Shown: positions 1-5,728 of the stretch, piece after piece | How positions within the stretch are numbered: the stretch's first letter is position 1 | Layout of the letters: every line of letters begins with the position of its first letter | Assembly: GCA_937920455.1 (NCBI GenBank) | Contig: CALETX010000176.1 | Span: forward strand, 1 to 5,728 | Length of the DNA stretch: 5,728 nucleotides | Direction of reading: 5' to 3' | Origin: an uncultured bacterium | Lineage (GTDB): Bacteria > Verrucomicrobiota > Kiritimatiellia > UBA8416 > CALETX01 | Notes under the pieces: generated by a model | Databases searched by the model: none | What the model was told of the DNA's origin: nothing | The model's input: only the letters and a program-made list of their open reading frames with translations | Translations under genes and position numbers: made by a program

Positions 1-1420
1 GCATGGTGCCCTTCTTGAGGCACGAGTCGTAGTCCAACTTCAGATTTTCACATTCCTCTGCCTTCAATACAGGAACAGAAAGGCCGCCCACGATTACAGC
101 TTTCAGCTTGCCTTTCACTCCACCAGCAGCGTCCAGGACACGGGACACAGGAACGCCCAACTCGAACTCAAAGACACCTGGCTTATTGACGTGGCCTGAT
201 ACCCCAAACAACTTCGGACCTGCGTTGCCCACCACCCCCATATTCTTGAATAACTCGGCGCCTCTTGCAAAAACGAAGGGGAGGCACGCCAATGTCTCGA
301 CGTTGTTTACAACCGTTGGGCAGCCATACAGTCCGACTGCAGCAGGAAAGAATGGTGGTTTGCGCCTGGGTTGGCCGCGCTTGCCTTCGAGTGATTCAAT
401 AAGCGCTGTCTCGTCGCCGCACACATAAGAGCCGGCTCCGAGGTGCACGATTATATCAACATGGTTCAGAAGACCGGCCTTCGTTGCTTCTTGTATTGCA
501 GAGCGCAATATATGGGCTATCCAGCGATATTCTCCTCTAAGATAAATGAAGGCTTTTTTGGCTCCTATGCAGTGAGCCGCAATTGCCATGCCTTCAACAA
601 GCAAGTGCGGATCGAATTCAATTATCTGCCGATCTTTGAAAGTGCCAGGCTCGCCCTCATCGGCATTGCAAATTAGATATACGGGCTTGTCTTTTTCCTT
701 GGCGAGAAAGCCCCACTTCATACCTGCCGGGAAACCGGCGCCTCCCCGCCCCCTGACTATAGCCCGTTTGACCTCATTGTGCGCAGCTTCTGGCGTCATC
801 TGAAGCGCCTTGCGGAGCCCGACGTATCCGCCTCGATTGATATACTTTTCTATTTCTCTTGCCTGGGGCTCGCCTCTGTTATGCAGGAGCACATCGCAAG
901 CTGTGGACCAGTTGCAGTCGCAGGATGGACCTGGATCGGGAGCTCTTCCCTCTTTCAGATCATCTATAAGCGCCTTTGCGCGTTCCGGCGTCATCCGCTC
1001 ATAATATGTGTCGTTGACCTGGATTACCGGACAGGTCGCGCAGGATCCCAGATCTTCCACGGCTGAAAGTGTGAACATGCCATCGGAGGTGGTTTGCCCC
1101 GCTCTAATTCCGAGCTTTTCCTCCAGGGCTGCAAGAACCTTGTCAGCTCCCATGAGAAGGGCGGGGACGTTGGTGTCAACCTGCAAATGCCATTTGCCCG
1201 GTTTTCTGGCGACGTTCAGGAGAGAATAAAATGTGCCTACTCCAAAAGCGCGAGCAGGCGGTACTCCGAGGATATGTGCAACAGCCCTGATATCTTCCGG
1301 GGAAAGGTAATTGTCGTTTGCGCGCTGTATGGCATCGAGGGCAGGGAGTAATGCTGAGGCTCTCGTCGGATACTGGCGCGCGAGGTTATCCAATTCGTTT
1401 CTTAGCTGGGCCGTAATCAT
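1..1420 (-). CDS. nuoF: NuoE-NuoF fusion, complex I-type NADH dehydrogenase flavoprotein (3' end cut by window edge; NuoE cluster site degenerate)
   Basis: Predicted cytoplasmic NADH-oxidising, FMN-binding subunit. The frame is open for 473 codons from ATG 1418-1420 to the left edge, with no stop or frameshift. Residues 1-155 are a NuoE domain: helical part with GVGTFYSLL (60-68), then a thioredoxin fold. Residues about 190-473 are NuoF: FMN loop GRGGAGFPAG (224-233), CNADEGEPGTFKDR (from 251), PHLLVEGM, YVCGDETALIESLEG (332-346), PTVVNNVETL, then the SLBB region. The [4Fe-4S] N3 motif expected next would lie outside the window. GEPGTFKDR and PHLLVEGM point to complex I NuoF rather than HydB. 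In the NuoE half, cluster positions C-x4-C read D82 and A87, and the second pair reads D123 and C127, so only one ligand remains; extra cysteines are C130, C167, C169 and C175. The ATG has a Shine-Dalgarno site. Fold assignment is firm; electron route and partner are unknown. Confidence 0.93.
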   Translation of the reverse strand, partial: MITAQLRNELDNLARQYPTRASALLPALDAIQRANDNYLSPEDIRAVAHILGVPPARAFGVGTFYSLLNVARKPGKWHLQVDTNVPALLMGADKVLAALEEKLGIRAGQTTSDGMFTLSAVEDLGSCATCPVIQVNDTYYERMTPERAKALIDDLKEGRAPDPGPSCDCNWSTACDVLLHNRGEPQAREIEKYINRGGYVGLRKALQMTPEAAHNEVKRAIVRGRGGAGFPAGMKWGFLAKEKDKPVYLICNADEGEPGTFKDRQIIEFDPHLLVEGMAIAAHCIGAKKAFIYLRGEYRWIAHILRSAIQEATKAGLLNHVDIIVHLGAGSYVCGDETALIESLEGKRGQPRRKPPFFPAAVGLYGCPTVVNNVETLACLPFVFARGAELFKNMGVVGNAGPKLFGVSGHVNKPGVFEFELGVPVSRVLDAAGGVKGKLKAVIVGGLSVPVLKAEECENLKLDYDSCLKKGTM

Positions 1421-1428
1421 CGGCTGGA

Positions 1429-1434
1429 TCCTCT
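1429..1434 (-). promoter_or_regulatory. Ribosome binding site of the NuoE-NuoF fusion gene
   Basis: The minus strand reads AGAGGA here, 8 bases before the ATG at 1418-1420. This supports that start, which also gives a NuoE domain with its normal N-terminal helices. The rest of the 51-base gap up to the receiver stop codon (1421-1471) is AT-rich around 1450-1465. I see no hairpin terminator or convincing promoter in it, so read-through from the receiver gene is the simplest reading. Confidence 0.7.
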
Positions 1435-1471
1435 GTCTGCTTTTGCGATTGTGATAATATTAGAGATTCCT

Positions 1472-1861
1472 TTAGCTCCTCATGAGCACCTCAGACACGA
1501 TAGACAGCAGGTTCTCTGGCTTGACCGGTTTTTCGATGATCCTTTTCACCGGCAGCCAGTCCTCGTCTGGCTCAAAGCCAAACGGCAGGGATTTCGCCCT
1601 TTGAATACCTGTGACTATGATGACCGGAATACCGGCTGTGGCCGGATCTAGCTTCAGCTTCTTCGCCAGATCGAATCCTTCGCTATCGTAGGTCATCATA
1701 ACGTCGAGCAGGAGCAGATCTGGCTTTGTTGATTTGGCCTTCAAAAATCCGGCTTCTCCGTTCGACTCTGATAGAACCTCATAGCCTTCGCTTTCCAGTA
1801 AAGTGCGGGTAGAGTCAATGAACTCTGGATCATCGTCTATAATTAGTATCTTCTTTTTCAT
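1472..1861 (-). CDS. Single-domain response regulator (CheY-like receiver)
   Basis: A 129-aa protein that is one receiver domain and nothing else. Acidic pocket D9-D10-D11 follows strand 1 (KKKILIIDDD), the phospho-acceptor is D53 in PDLLLLDVMM, the switch Thr is T84 (VIIVTG), and the conserved Lys is K111 in IIEKP. All residues needed for phosphorylation are present. No DNA-binding, GGDEF or other output domain follows; the protein ends about 17 residues after K111. The loop before the lysine (residues 88-107, containing FEPDEDWLP) is longer and more acidic than in CheY. A start at GTG 1871-1873 would add four residues, but ATG 1859-1861 has GGAGG five bases upstream and is preferred. It sits between two NADH-dehydrogenase fusions in the same direction, so it is probably co-expressed with them. 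The cognate kinase and target are not visible. Receiver identity is certain; role is inferred. Confidence 0.95.
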   Translation of the reverse strand: MKKKILIIDDDPEFIDSTRTLLESEGYEVLSESNGEAGFLKAKSTKPDLLLLDVMMTYDSEGFDLAKKLKLDPATAGIPVIIVTGIQRAKSLPFGFEPDEDWLPVKRIIEKPVKPENLLSIVSEVLMRS

Positions 1862-1866
1862 TACTG

Positions 1867-1871
1867 CCTCC
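1867..1871 (-). promoter_or_regulatory. Ribosome binding site setting the receiver start
   Basis: The minus strand reads GGAGG, five bases before ATG 1859-1861. This strong site overlaps the upstream in-frame GTG (1871-1873), which argues for the ATG as the true start. The 59-base gap to the stop of the upstream gene (1862-1920) shows no terminator-like hairpin followed by a T-run and no clear promoter. Confidence 0.8.
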
Positions 1872-1920
1872 ACGCGTCATATTTGTTCGCACAGACACTC
1901 ACAAAGCCAGACGAGGGGGT

Positions 1921-4218
1921 TCAGGAGCCTTTCCCGATGGCGGCTGATCTATGTTTTTCAATGATTTCGATTGTTTTGGCTTCAGTCAGTTCGCCGTAGA
2001 TGCGGCCGTTTATCATCATAGTAGGCGCCAGTCCGCATGCGCCAAGGCACCTGCTTTCGGTGAGAGTAAAGAGCATGTCTTCGGTGGTCTCTCCCTGGTT
2101 GATACCGAGCGTGTTGGATAGCGTCTCCATGATCTTTGGCGCTCCTTTGACGTAGCATGCAGTGCCCATGCAGACGGAAATGCTGAAACGGCCTTTGGGT
2201 TTGAGACTGAAAAAATGATAAAAAGTTGCCACGCCATAAATTTTTGCCATTGACACCCCGATGCGCTCCGAGATCAGGCGCAACGCGTTAGGCTCCAGAT
2301 AGCCATAAATTTCCTGCGCTCGGTGCATCATTTCAATTAGCTGGTTTCTTGGATTCGGACCGCCAGCGGCTGACGCAATCACGGTCTCAAATTCGGCGTC
2401 TCTCTGCTTCAACACAGACGGACGGATTGGCTGCTCCTTTCCATGTGTAATTCCGGTGGAAGATGTTGTAGGGAGATGCAAACATTGAGTCTTTGCTTCA
2501 ACCGAAGGAGGAGCGACTAACGACCAATCCACATCGGTCACAGGCTGAACTTGCATTGCCTTATTGCAGACGCCCATTGGACATGTCTTGTGCGTCACAT
2601 GTGCCACATATTCGTTTCGGAAGTACTTTAAGGTGGAAAGTATAGGATTTGGAGCGGATTGGCCAAGCCCGCAAAGGGATGTGCGCTTTACCATATTTCC
2701 CAATCGTTCGAGCTGCGCGATGTCCTCCATCGTTCCCTGTCCTGAGCATATTCTGGATAGAATCTCATGCATGCGGCGAGTGCCTTCCCTGCATGGAGTG
2801 CACTTGCCGCAGGATTCATCCATGGTGAATTCCAGAAAAAAACGCGCCATATTGGGCATGCAGGCGGTTTCGTCCATTACGATCAAACCACCTGATCCCA
2901 TTATGGAGCCGATTTGGGCAAGGCTCTCGTAATCTATGGGTGTGTCCAGAAATTCGGCGGGGATACAGCCGCCTGACGGCCCGCCGGTTTGTGCGGCCTT
3001 GAACTTCTTGTTGTTTGGAATGCCTCCGCCGACATCGTAGACGAGCTCTCTGATCGTCGTGCCCATGGGAACTTCCACGAGACCCGTATTTTTTACGTTG
3101 CCCGCCAGGGCGAATACTTTTGTTCCCTTGCTGCCTGCAGTCCCCAACGAAGCGAACCAGTCGGCGCCTTCAACGATGATAACAGGCACGTTAGCCCATG
3201 TCTCAACGTTATTAATAACCGTCGGCTTGCCAAAAAGACCGCGCTGAGAGGGGTAGGGGGGTTTGATTGTTGGCATGCCGCGTTCGCCTTCGATGGAATG
3301 GATGAGAGCCGTCTCTTCTCCACATACGAAGGCACCGGCGCCAAGACGGATCTCTATATCGAAAGAAAAGTCAGTTCCCAATATGCGATCACCTAGAAAG
3401 CCGTGTTCGCGCGCCTGTTTGATGGCAATCTGAAGCCTGCGAACTGCCAGCGGGTATTCAGCCCTGATGTATATATATCCTTTTTTCGCACCGATTGCAT
3501 AGCCGCCGATGATCATCCCTTCGATAATGCTGTGCGGATCGCCCTCAATTGCGCTCCGGTCCATGAAAGCGCCTGGGTCTCCCTCGTCAGCGTTGCAGAT
3601 GACAAACTTCTCGTTGGCAGGTTCTCTGGCGGTGAGTTCCCACTTTGTTCCTGTAGGAAATCCCGCTCCTCCGCGTCCCCTCAGGCCGGACTTCTTGATT
3701 TGATCAATAACTTGAGTTGGAGTCATTGATGCGAGGGCTTTTACAAGCGCCTCGTATCCTCGAACCGCCAGATAATCATTTATACTCTCGGGATCTATCA
3801 CACCGCAGTTGCGCAGGGTCAAGCGCATCTGCTTTCCAAAGAAAGCTACGTCGCCGTAGATACGATAAAAACGGTTGAACAGGTGGTCCTCTGTGACAAC
3901 AAGACGCGCGAGCGGTTGCCCTTTAACGAAGTGGCTCTGAACAAGTTCTGTCATATCATCCGGAGCAACGTTGCCGTAAAGGGTAAAGCCGGGATTGACT
4001 ATCAAAAGAGGAGCTTTTTCGCACATGCCGAGGCAGCCAGAAATAAGGATGGTCACCTTGTTTTTCAGTCCAGCCTTCTCGATTTCTTTTTCAAGCGCTA
4101 TTCTTACCTCCCTGGACCCCTTCTTCAGGCAGGAAGGTTCCTCGCAAATCGAAATTGAGTAGATGTGCTCCTCAACCGCCTTGGCAGGATTAGATTGCTT
4201 CATTACTTTATTGTCCAT
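1921..4218 (-). CDS. HydB/HndC-type NADH dehydrogenase flavoprotein fused to a C-terminal NuoE/HndA domain
   Basis: A 765-aa cytoplasmic diaphorase subunit: NAD(P)H oxidation or NAD(P)+ reduction at FMN, with electrons passed along Fe-S clusters. Domains in order: thioredoxin-like [2Fe-2S] (about 18-100; C25-x4-C30, C62-x3-C66); NuoF FMN/NADH domain (about 110-350; GRGGAGFPTG 181-190, CNADEGDPGAFMDRS 208-222, FVCGEETALIHSIEG 297-311, PTVINNVET 332-340); SLBB (about 365-450); [4Fe-4S] N3 domain (C470, C473, C476, C516); a short stub CPMGVC (546-551); a linker of about 55 residues; then NuoE (about 608-757; YGVATFYHFF 661-670, C683-x4-C688, C724-x3-C728). GDPGAFMDRS is the HydB/HndC form. HydB normally continues from the CPxxVC stub into a 2[4Fe-4S] ferredoxin tail; that tail is absent and NuoE stands there. 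Predicted clusters: two [2Fe-2S] and one [4Fe-4S]. It overlaps the upstream gene, implying translational coupling. An alternative start is ATG 4201-4203. Confidence 0.95.
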   Translation of the reverse strand: MDNKVMKQSNPAKAVEEHIYSISICEEPSCLKKGSREVRIALEKEIEKAGLKNKVTILISGCLGMCEKAPLLIVNPGFTLYGNVAPDDMTELVQSHFVKGQPLARLVVTEDHLFNRFYRIYGDVAFFGKQMRLTLRNCGVIDPESINDYLAVRGYEALVKALASMTPTQVIDQIKKSGLRGRGGAGFPTGTKWELTAREPANEKFVICNADEGDPGAFMDRSAIEGDPHSIIEGMIIGGYAIGAKKGYIYIRAEYPLAVRRLQIAIKQAREHGFLGDRILGTDFSFDIEIRLGAGAFVCGEETALIHSIEGERGMPTIKPPYPSQRGLFGKPTVINNVETWANVPVIIVEGADWFASLGTAGSKGTKVFALAGNVKNTGLVEVPMGTTIRELVYDVGGGIPNNKKFKAAQTGGPSGGCIPAEFLDTPIDYESLAQIGSIMGSGGLIVMDETACMPNMARFFLEFTMDESCGKCTPCREGTRRMHEILSRICSGQGTMEDIAQLERLGNMVKRTSLCGLGQSAPNPILSTLKYFRNEYVAHVTHKTCPMGVCNKAMQVQPVTDVDWSLVAPPSVEAKTQCLHLPTTSSTGITHGKEQPIRPSVLKQRDAEFETVIASAAGGPNPRNQLIEMMHRAQEIYGYLEPNALRLISERIGVSMAKIYGVATFYHFFSLKPKGRFSISVCMGTACYVKGAPKIMETLSNTLGINQGETTEDMLFTLTESRCLGACGLAPTMMINGRIYGELTEAKTIEIIEKHRSAAIGKGS
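4201..4218 (-). other. Overlapping stop/start junction (translational coupling; two candidate starts)
   Basis: The 119-aa gene ends with TAA at 4203-4205. The next gene can start at ATG 4216-4218, overlapping it by 16 bases, or at ATG 4201-4203, where stop and start share one base (TAATG). Neither ATG has a good Shine-Dalgarno sequence, which fits re-initiation by ribosomes finishing the upstream gene. The choice changes the protein by only five residues and does not touch any domain. Confidence 0.6.
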
Positions 4219-4562
4219 GCTTTGATCGGCTCGCCACCCAGAAGATGTTTCTGTATTATCTCTCTGGCTTTCTTTGGAGTTACTCGCGCGTACTTTACAG
4301 GCATTTTGTTTTTTTCGATGATTTCGACCATTGGCTCGAGATTACACCTTCCGGCGCAGCCTTTTGCGCTTAGGTACACGTCCTTGAGCTGACCGCTGCG
4401 GATTGCTTCTTGAAAGATATCCCACACTTCTCCTGCTCCTGCAGCAATTTCGCATGTGGCATTGCCCACATAGACTCGATAACGAGCCAGATAGCCTTTC
4501 TCGACCATCTGCCTTATGGCTTTTGACCTTTTGCTCTGGAGCAGTTTGAATAAGTCCGACAT
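4203..4562 (-). CDS. Thioredoxin-like [2Fe-2S] ferredoxin, HndB-type subunit
   Basis: A 119-aa soluble iron-sulfur protein, similar in design to the small [2Fe-2S] subunit HndB of NADP-reducing hydrogenases and to the N-terminal domain of HydB. Visible motifs are VGNATCEIAAGA (32-43, C37) and GCAGRCNLEPMVEI (68-81, C69 and C73), ending with the typical VTPKKAREIIQKHLL helix. Only three cysteines are present. As I recall, members of this small family usually show a TCGIAAGA / GC-x2-x-C pattern with the same three, so this is probably not a loss, though the fourth ligand is not evident. The reading frame extends up to 4646, but that would overlap the transporter. ATG 4560-4562 has GAGGA five bases upstream and is preferred to ATG 4572-4574. 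It lies 22 bases after the transporter gene and overlaps the next one, whose flavoprotein it probably joins as an electron-transfer subunit. Confidence 0.88.
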   Translation of the reverse strand: MSDLFKLLQSKRSKAIRQMVEKGYLARYRVYVGNATCEIAAGAGEVWDIFQEAIRSGQLKDVYLSAKGCAGRCNLEPMVEIIEKNKMPVKYARVTPKKAREIIQKHLLGGEPIKAWTIK

Positions 4563-4567
4563 GCGTG

Positions 4568-4572
4568 TCCTC
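4568..4572 (-). promoter_or_regulatory. Ribosome binding site setting the start of the 119-aa [2Fe-2S] protein
   Basis: GAGGA on the minus strand, five bases before ATG 4560-4562. It lies in the 22-base space after the transporter stop codon (TAA at 4585-4587). The competing in-frame ATG 4572-4574 has no suitable site at the right distance. Confidence 0.7.
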
Positions 4573-4584
4573 ATCTCACCGAAT

Positions 4585-5728
4585 TTATGAGGAAGTCTGT
4601 TGTGAAGGCCTCCTGTAGAAGAGGTTGATGACAAAGCCAGCCGCAAGTAATATCGCTGCCATATAAATGGCTCCTCTGAACGAGCCCGACGCTGTCTTGA
4701 TCTTTTCCATCATCACTGGTCCTGCGACTCCCGCTGCTGCCCATGCCAGCAGTATCTTCCCATATATCTTGCCCATGTTGCGCGTGCCGAACGTGTCTGC
4801 AGCATACGCAGGCATAGTTGCGAATCCTCCACCGTAAGCCGCCAGTATGTAACATGCAACAATTGTGAAAGCAGTCACGTTGCTCATCCGCGGCAGAATG
4901 AAGAATAGCGGAACTTGTGAACCAAGAATTAAAAGGAAAGTCATCTTGCGGCCAAGCTTATCCGAAAGAGACGACCATATGATTCGTCCCACTCCGTTGA
5001 ACAAAGACGTTATAAACACAACCGTGCCCGCCGCAACTGCAGTTATGCCGCAGGCGTCCTGCGCCATCGGTGAAAGATTGCTGATGAGTGCGATTCCGGC
5101 GGTGACATTGATGAAGAGTATGAGCCACAAAATGTAGAACTGTTTCATTCTCAGTGCTTCAGTCAAATCAACAGACGGGGTTTGCGCTTGCGCAGGTTTG
5201 TTGCCGGCCGGCGCAGGCGGCGTCCATCCTTCCGGAGGGTTGTTTAAGAATCTGGCGCAGATCAGCAGAATGACAAGGAATGCTGCGCCGAAGATATAGA
5301 AAGTATTTTCGAGACCGATCCCTGCTTCAGTAACTTTTAGCGCCCCGTCAACCATCGCCGTCTTGGGAATCATCAAGGGCGCAATCTGTCCCATTATTGC
5401 CGACCCAAAACCGAATCCCATGACAGCCAGTCCGGTAATCAGGCCACGTTTGTCGGGAAACCAGCGCACCAGCACGGCAATTGGTGTGACATAGCCGAGG
5501 CCGTTTCCTGTTCCCGCAATCAAACCGTATCCCGCATAGAGAAGCCAAAGAGAACCAATACGATCGGCAAGGCCCGTCAGTATGGTTCCAATGCCAAAAA
5601 GAATGCCTGCCAGGGTCGCGACTTTTCTCGCCCCTGCCTTGTCAACGAATCTGCCTCCGAATGCAGCCGCTACACCTATCAGGAGAATTGCAATCGTGAA
5701 CGCCAGTCCAACCTGTTCGTTTGACCAC
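4585..5728 (-). CDS. OFA-family MFS transporter (oxalate/formate antiporter-like), N-terminus cut by window edge
   Basis: Inner-membrane carrier for small carboxylates. The frame is open from the right edge to TAA 4585-4587, giving 380 visible residues; OFA proteins are typically a little over 400, so roughly TM1 and the start codon are missing. An in-frame TTG at 5521-5523 is internal, because upstream codons continue the family pattern. Visible parts in order: WSNEQVGLAF leading into TM2, MFS motif A GGRFVDKAGARKV (24-36), a GLGYVTPIAVLVRWFPDKRG segment, the NPPEGWTPPAP central loop typical of OFA proteins, SNLSPMAQD, the second-half motif A copy GRIIWSSLSDKLGRK (247-261), and a TM11 region with IYGKILLAW. 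The family includes OxlT, but many members carry other monocarboxylates, so the substrate cannot be fixed. Being first in this redox gene run makes formate or oxalate attractive; this is inference. Confidence 0.9.
   Translation of the reverse strand, partial: WSNEQVGLAFTIAILLIGVAAAFGGRFVDKAGARKVATLAGILFGIGTILTGLADRIGSLWLLYAGYGLIAGTGNGLGYVTPIAVLVRWFPDKRGLITGLAVMGFGFGSAIMGQIAPLMIPKTAMVDGALKVTEAGIGLENTFYIFGAAFLVILLICARFLNNPPEGWTPPAPAGNKPAQAQTPSVDLTEALRMKQFYILWLILFINVTAGIALISNLSPMAQDACGITAVAAGTVVFITSLFNGVGRIIWSSLSDKLGRKMTFLLILGSQVPLFFILPRMSNVTAFTIVACYILAAYGGGFATMPAYAADTFGTRNMGKIYGKILLAWAAAGVAGPVMMEKIKTASGSFRGAIYMAAILLAAGFVINLFYRRPSQQTSS

Noticed and set aside
1..1420. The left gene as a pseudogene because of its missing cysteines
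   Set aside because: There are 473 uninterrupted codons, a good ribosome binding site and intact NuoF motifs; loss is restricted to cluster ligands, which suggests functional divergence rather than decay.
1421..1471. Possible terminator or promoter in the AT-rich gap
   Set aside because: No stem followed by a T-run and no convincing -35/-10 pair on the minus strand; only the ribosome binding site is supported.
2564..2932. Plus-strand open frame of 122 codons
   Set aside because: Antisense to the conserved [4Fe-4S] N3 region of the 765-aa fusion; its sequence simply mirrors conserved cysteine and glycine codons.
2989..3396. Plus-strand open frame of 135 codons
   Set aside because: It lies wholly antisense to the FMN/SLBB part of the 765-aa fusion, has no recognisable domain, and the minus-strand frame is strongly supported by motifs.
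588..3703. Two plus-strand open frames with similar peptides (588-803 and 3509-3703, both with PGSPSSALQ and GxPAPPRPL)
   Set aside because: The likeness is the antisense image of the shared NuoF FMN-binding motifs in the two paralogous minus-strand genes, not a separate gene family or a DNA repeat.
4563..4646. Longer N-terminus for the 119-aa protein, starting at 4646
   Set aside because: It would overlap the transporter by 62 bases and adds a sequence unlike the family; ATG 4560-4562 has a well-placed ribosome binding site.
5521..5523. TTG as start codon of the transporter
   Set aside because: Codons upstream stay open to the window edge and encode TM2 and MFS motif A of the same family, so the gene is truncated by the window rather than starting here.

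Overview
The window is a single run of five co-directional genes on the minus strand, so transcription goes from right to left. Both outer genes are cut by the window edges. There is no plus-strand gene, RNA gene, mobile element, CRISPR array or intergenic gap longer than 59 bases. The content (NAD-linked flavin/iron-sulfur modules, an oxalate/formate-family carrier, roughly 50% GC) suggests a strictly anaerobic bacterium such as a syntrophic or sulfate-reducing Desulfobacterota member. That placement is an inference from gene content, not from a marker gene.

Order in the direction of transcription: (1) 5728-4585, an OFA-family (oxalate/formate antiporter) MFS transporter without its N-terminus; (2) 4562-4203, a 119-aa thioredoxin-fold [2Fe-2S] protein of HndB type; (3) 4218-1921, a 765-aa NADH-oxidising flavoprotein of HydB/HndC type, whose usual C-terminal 2[4Fe-4S] ferredoxin tail is replaced by a complete NuoE/HndA domain; (4) 1861-1472, a stand-alone CheY-like receiver; (5) 1420-1, a second NADH-dehydrogenase fusion in the opposite domain order (NuoE then NuoF), of complex I type. 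Gene 5 is open at the left edge. I translated it by hand through 473 codons and found no stop or frameshift.

Genes 2 and 3 together supply the equivalents of HndA, HndB and HndC, the NAD(P)H-side module of multimeric [FeFe]-hydrogenases and NAD-linked formate dehydrogenases. No catalytic partner (HndD/HydA hydrogenase, FdhA or NuoG-like subunit) lies in the window; if present it should lie to the left. The adjacent OFA carrier makes formate a reasonable but unproven substrate link.

The most unusual points are: the two neighbouring NuoE/NuoF fusions are domain-order permutations of each other and belong to two NuoF lineages; the NuoE half of gene 5 has lost three of the four [2Fe-2S] ligands, while other cysteines occur in and after it; and a receiver without an output domain sits between the two. 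Together these suggest a two-flavoprotein NADH module, perhaps an electron-bifurcating or branching complex, that I do not recognise as a described arrangement.
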